8,231 nt of DNA from contig JAIRTK010000415.1 of the NCBI GenBank assembly GCA_031254955.1, positions 1 to 8,231 on the forward strand. Reading direction: 5' to 3'. Position numbers and translations under genes: made by a program. Positions 5,531-8,231 of the stretch are shown here, one piece after another. Under the pieces are notes generated by a model. It had not been told where the DNA came from, made no database searches, and saw only the letters and a program-made list of their open reading frames with translations. Origin of the DNA: Opitutaceae bacterium. GTDB taxonomy: Bacteria; Verrucomicrobiota; Verrucomicrobiia; Opitutales; Opitutaceae. Position 1 is the first letter of the stretch. Every line of letters starts with the position of its first letter.

Positions 5531-5641
5531 ATCAGTTACTCTCCCCCTTCCCTCTCCCCTCTCCCCCCTCCCCTCTTCCTCTTTCCTCTTTCTTCTTTCT
5601 CTTTCTCCGCGCCACCTTCCCCCATCCCTCTTTCCCACCCT
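5531..5641 (+). repeat. Polypyrimidine tract upstream of cobD
   Basis: This is about 110 nt of nearly pure C/T, changing from CTCCCC-rich blocks to CTTTCT-rich blocks, broken only by CGCGCCACC near 5608-5616 and a few A residues. The complement resembles the purine tracts ahead of btuC and cobA but lacks their ordered GATAAA/GAGTAA units. It leaves cobD without a visible purine-rich ribosome binding site. No gene is seen. Confidence 0.7.
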
Positions 5642-5656
5642 TACCAACGCATTCCC

Positions 5657-6757
5657 ATGATCTACGGCCACGGCGACGACGCCCATTCCCAAACCCACCC
5701 CATCCGCGACGACTTCAGCTCCAATACCCGCCCGGACGGGCCGCCATCCGAACTCATCGACCACCTCCGCGCGCGCCTGACCGCCATCGCCCGCTATCCC
5801 GAGCCAGCCGCCGACACCGTGCGCCGCCAACTCGCCGCCGCCCACCACGTTTCCGCCGCGCAAGTCCTCGTCACCGCCGGCGCCACCGCCGCCATCTATC
5901 TCGTCGCGCAAACCCACCGCGCCCGCGCCTCGCTCATCCTCACGCCCACCTTTTCCGAATACGAAGACGCCTGCCGCCTCCACGACCACGCCCTCGCCTT
6001 CGCCCCCCGCTCCGCCTTCCTCGCCGCCCCCGCCGCCTTCCTCGCCCCCGCTCCCGCCAACGCCGCCACCCCCGACCTTCTCTGGCTCTGCAACCCCAAC
6101 ACCCCCCCCGGCGAAGCCGCGCCCCGCGACGCCCTCCTCGCCCTCATCGACGCGCACCCCCGCACACGCTTCGTCATCGACCAGTCCTACGCCGACTTCT
6201 GCCCCCTCACCCCCATCCAGCCCGCCGACACCACCGCCCGCGAAAACCTCATCCTCATCCGCTCCCTCACCAAAACCCTCGGCATCCCCGGCCTGCGCAT
6301 CGGCCACGTCTTCGCTTCCGCGTCCAACATCGCCGCGCTTGCCCGCCACCTCCAACCCTGGGCCGTCAACACCCTCGCGCTCGAAGCCGCCGCCTACTAC
6401 CTCGCACACCGCGCACGCCTCGCGCCCCCGCTCGAAAGCTGGCTTGCGCACGCCCGCGCCCTCTCCCGCGCCGTCGCGGACCTCGAAGGCTACACGCCGC
6501 TCCCCACCGCGACCCCCTTCTTCCTCATCGAACTGGCCCGCGGCACCTCGTCCGCGCTCAAGCAACACCTCGTGGAAAAACACGGCATCCTCATCCGCAA
6601 CGCCGCCAACTTCCGAGGCCTGACCTCCCGCCACATCCGCGTCTCCCCGCAATCCCCGTGGCAAAACCACCGCCTCGCGCAAGCCCTCCAAACTTATCTG
6701 GGAACGCCGGCATCCTTCCGGCAAACGGCGCGCGGCATCGCCAAGCCGCCAGAATAA
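5657..6757 (+). CDS. cobD: L-threonine-O-3-phosphate decarboxylase, CobD type (PLP-dependent aminotransferase fold)
   Basis: This PLP enzyme decarboxylates threonine phosphate to (R)-1-amino-2-propanol O-2-phosphate, the linker that CbiB attaches to cobyric acid. The 366 residues match the family length. Visible features are the N-terminal HGDDA...DDFSSNTRPDGPP block (the usual form is DFSxNxNPxGPP), VTAGATAAIYL, the CNPNTPPGE loop (typically NPNNPTG), Asp175 and Tyr178 in FVIDQSYADF, the PLP lysine Lys206 in RSLTKTLGIPGLRIGH, and Arg328 in HIRVSP, the expected carboxylate-binding arginine. HisC-type histidinol-phosphate aminotransferases share this fold; the N-terminal block and cobalamin neighbours favour CobD (called CobC in Pseudomonas nomenclature). 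The ATG at 5657 has no clear ribosome binding site. The gene ends at TAA in an AT-rich segment. Confidence 0.9.
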   Translation: MIYGHGDDAHSQTHPIRDDFSSNTRPDGPPSELIDHLRARLTAIARYPEPAADTVRRQLAAAHHVSAAQVLVTAGATAAIYLVAQTHRARASLILTPTFSEYEDACRLHDHALAFAPRSAFLAAPAAFLAPAPANAATPDLLWLCNPNTPPGEAAPRDALLALIDAHPRTRFVIDQSYADFCPLTPIQPADTTARENLILIRSLTKTLGIPGLRIGHVFASASNIAALARHLQPWAVNTLALEAAAYYLAHRARLAPPLESWLAHARALSRAVADLEGYTPLPTATPFFLIELARGTSSALKQHLVEKHGILIRNAANFRGLTSRHIRVSPQSPWQNHRLAQALQTYLGTPASFRQTARGIAKPPE

Positions 6758-6763
6758 TATAAT
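6758..6763 (+). promoter_or_regulatory. Possible -10 hexamer upstream of the small membrane-protein gene
   Basis: A perfect TATAAT directly follows the cobD stop in the AT-rich start of the 123-nt gap 6758-6880. No matching TTGACA-like -35 is present 16-18 nt upstream, where the sequence is GC-rich coding DNA. It is a weak candidate only. The rest of the gap has a repeated CAACTCG (about 6808 and 6823) and nothing else I can name. Confidence 0.2.
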
Positions 6764-6880
6764 CTAAAATCGCACCACGCTCCGCATGGATAACACGCTT
6801 GAAAAGCAACTCGGGCGCACTCCAACTCGACAAATTTCTCCTTCATACAAAACCCTCCCCTCACCACAAAACTCACCCTC

Positions 6881-7276
6881 ATGTCTCTATTTAATGATTA
6901 CAGAACCGCTTCGTCAGAGAAATGCTTTCACACCGTCATAATAGCCGCATATATGGCGACACTGTCCCCGTTATGGGGCGGCGCATTGATTATATGTTTG
7001 TTTGTCGAGGATGCAAATTGGACGGATCGGTTCGCGGGAACTGCCATTATTTTATCCACGGCGGCATCATGGCGGTTCGCTAAAATCACAGCACACCATA
7101 TGGCAATCGAAAACATGTCATTTAAAATGGCGGCCAAATATACATTTTATCCAGTGCTGATGAAGTTATCATTCATTCCTGGAGCAGGCCCGCTTTTTGA
7201 GCGCTTTCTCAAGCCCAAAAACAGAAACCCTTTTCTGGAAAAAACAGAGCCAACCGACGCTCTGCCCGAGCACTGA
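6881..7276 (+). CDS. Unrecognised small membrane protein, AT-richer than its neighbours
   Basis: I do not recognise this 131-residue protein. It has two likely membrane segments, about residues 18-42 (VIIAAYMATLSPLWGGALII...) and about 51-67 (FAGTAIILSTAASWRFA). A basic/aromatic stretch follows, with a possible third weakly hydrophobic helix near 87-106 and a charged C-terminal tail (KPKNRNPFLEKTEPTD). No signal peptide, lipobox or catalytic motif is visible. Its codons (TTA, ATA, ATT, GAA, AAA) are much more A/T-ended than the GCC/CTC-dominated genes on both sides, which suggests transfer from elsewhere or relaxed selection. The stop TGA shares its last base with the cbiB ATG (TGATG), so cbiB translation may depend on it. 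The ATG lacks a clear ribosome binding site; a later start is possible, but the N-terminus looks protein-like. It may be real and lineage-specific. Confidence 0.7.
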   Translation: MSLFNDYRTASSEKCFHTVIIAAYMATLSPLWGGALIICLFVEDANWTDRFAGTAIILSTAASWRFAKITAHHMAIENMSFKMAAKYTFYPVLMKLSFIPGAGPLFERFLKPKNRNPFLEKTEPTDALPEH

Positions 7277-8231
7277 TGCCACTTCCACCCTTTCAGTTAC
7301 TCACGCTTCCGCCGCTCCTCCTCGGCGTCGCCCTCGACCTCGCGCTCGGCGACCCCCGCTGGCTTCCGCATCCCATCGTTGGATACGGCCGCGCCATCGC
7401 CTGGGGCGAACGCAAGCTCAACCACGGCCCGCCCCGCGCCCGATTCCTCAAAGGCGCCGCGCTCACCCTGTTCCTCGTCGCCGCCACCTACGCCGTCTGG
7501 CTCGCCGCCCTCGCCCTCGCCGCCCGCGCGCACACCGCCGCCGCCGTCGCGCTTGCCGCCCTTGGCGTCTTCACCGCCCTGGCCCACCGCACCCTCATCG
7601 CCGAATGCCGCGCCGTCTTCCGCGCGCTCGGCGACGGCACGCGCGACCACGACCCCGCCGCCCTCGCCGCCGCCCGCCGCCAGCTCGCCCGCATCGTCGG
7701 ACGCGACACCGCGCGCCTCGACGCCCGGCAAATCCGCATCGCCGCCCTGGAAACCCTCGCCGAAAACCTCTCCGACGGCGTCATCGCCCCCCTCTTCTGG
7801 TATGCCCTGGGCGGCGTCCCCGCCATGATGGCCTGCAAAATGATCAACACCCTCGACTCCATGATCGGCCACCACGACCCCCGCCATGAATTTTTTGGCA
7901 AAACCGCCGCCCGCCTCGACGACGCCGCCAACTACCTCCCCGCCCGCCTGACCGCGCTCCTCCTCGCCCTCGCCGCGCGCAGCCCCCGCGCCCTCCGCTT
8001 CGCCGCCCGCTACGGTCGCGCCCACGCCAGCCCCAACGCCGGCTACCCCGAGGCGGCCCTCGCCGGCGCCCTCGACCTCCGCTTCGGCGGCCCAAACTCT
8101 TACGACGGCGAACTCGTGGAAAAACCCTTCATCGGCCAAAACCCCCGCGCCGTCCGCCCCGCCGAAATCGCCGCCGCCGCCCGCCACGCGCACGCCGCCC
8201 TCGTCCTCATGCTCCTCCTGACCGCCGCCGC
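7276..8231 (+). CDS. cbiB: Adenosylcobinamide-phosphate synthase CbiB (3' end outside window)
   Basis: This integral membrane enzyme condenses adenosylcobyric acid with the aminopropanol phosphate made by CobD. The frame is open for 318 codons to the window edge, about the whole usual length (roughly 310-320 residues), so only a few residues are likely missing. Conserved blocks are LGDPRWLPHP (24-33), IVGRDT (140-145), ETLAENLSDGVIAPLF (159-174), NTLDSMIGH (191-199), ARLDDAANYLPARL, SPNAGYPEAALAGAL (252-266) and FGGPNSYDGE near the end. Hydrophobic segments lie near residues 8-24, 60-100, 170-190 and 222-234, and again at the right edge. The ATG at 7276 overlaps the preceding stop (TGATG). 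Other family members begin about 15-25 residues before the LGDP motif, which fits this start. Confidence 0.95.
   Translation, partial: MPLPPFQLLTLPPLLLGVALDLALGDPRWLPHPIVGYGRAIAWGERKLNHGPPRARFLKGAALTLFLVAATYAVWLAALALAARAHTAAAVALAALGVFTALAHRTLIAECRAVFRALGDGTRDHDPAALAAARRQLARIVGRDTARLDARQIRIAALETLAENLSDGVIAPLFWYALGGVPAMMACKMINTLDSMIGHHDPRHEFFGKTAARLDDAANYLPARLTALLLALAARSPRALRFAARYGRAHASPNAGYPEAALAGALDLRFGGPNSYDGELVEKPFIGQNPRAVRPAEIAAAARHAHAALVLMLLLTAA

Noticed and set aside
5435..6724. Reverse-strand open frame opposite cobD
   Set aside because: It is antisense to CobD and rich in Gly/Glu/Val. Its C-terminal part is simply the cloverleaf repeat translated.
7297..8193. Reverse-strand open frame of 298 codons opposite cbiB
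   Set aside because: The + strand frame contains all CbiB motifs; this one has only low-complexity Gly/Glu/Ala sequence.

Overview
The window is a GC-rich bacterial segment in which all supportable genes lie on the + strand. It carries part of a late cobalamin (vitamin B12) assembly and corrinoid-uptake cluster. The order is: the tail of a probable transposase (1-309), btuC (866-1843), btuD (1840-2568), cobA/cobO (2959-3630), cobQ/cbiP (3872-5422), cobD-type threonine-phosphate decarboxylase (5657-6757), an unrecognised small membrane-protein gene (6881-7276), and cbiB, which runs off the right edge (7276-8231).

The genes fit one pathway. BtuC and BtuD are the permease and ATPase of a FecCD-type importer for corrinoids. 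CobA adenosylates the corrinoid cobalt. CobQ amidates adenosylcobyrinic acid diamide to adenosylcobyric acid. CobD makes (R)-1-amino-2-propanol phosphate from threonine phosphate. CbiB joins that aminopropanol unit to cobyric acid. This is the salvage and late-assembly half of the pathway. No corrin-ring synthesis gene, no substrate-binding BtuF and no B12 riboswitch was recognised here.

The unusual part is the DNA between the genes. Nearly every gap holds patterned or self-complementary sequence. Region 349-481 is a long imperfect hairpin. Regions 582-697 and 5439-5515 hold two copies of a 77-bp repeat that can fold like a cloverleaf. Regions 698-860 and 2841-2940 are polypurine tracts built from degenerate hexamers. 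Region 2568-2670 is the same type of tract in inverted orientation and shares a perfect 36-nt inverted match with the first. Region 2695-2763 is a palindromic element, 3633-3871 is a heptamer array with two complementary arms, and 5531-5641 is a pyrimidine tract. The shadow reading frames in these stretches are not convincing genes.

The host cannot be named with certainty. High GC, strongly C-biased third codon positions and abundant dispersed palindromic intergenic repeats would suit a Verrucomicrobiota (Opitutales-like) bacterium. That is an impression from sequence style, not a database result. The small gene at 6881-7276 is visibly richer in A+T than its neighbours and may be a recent or lineage-specific insertion.
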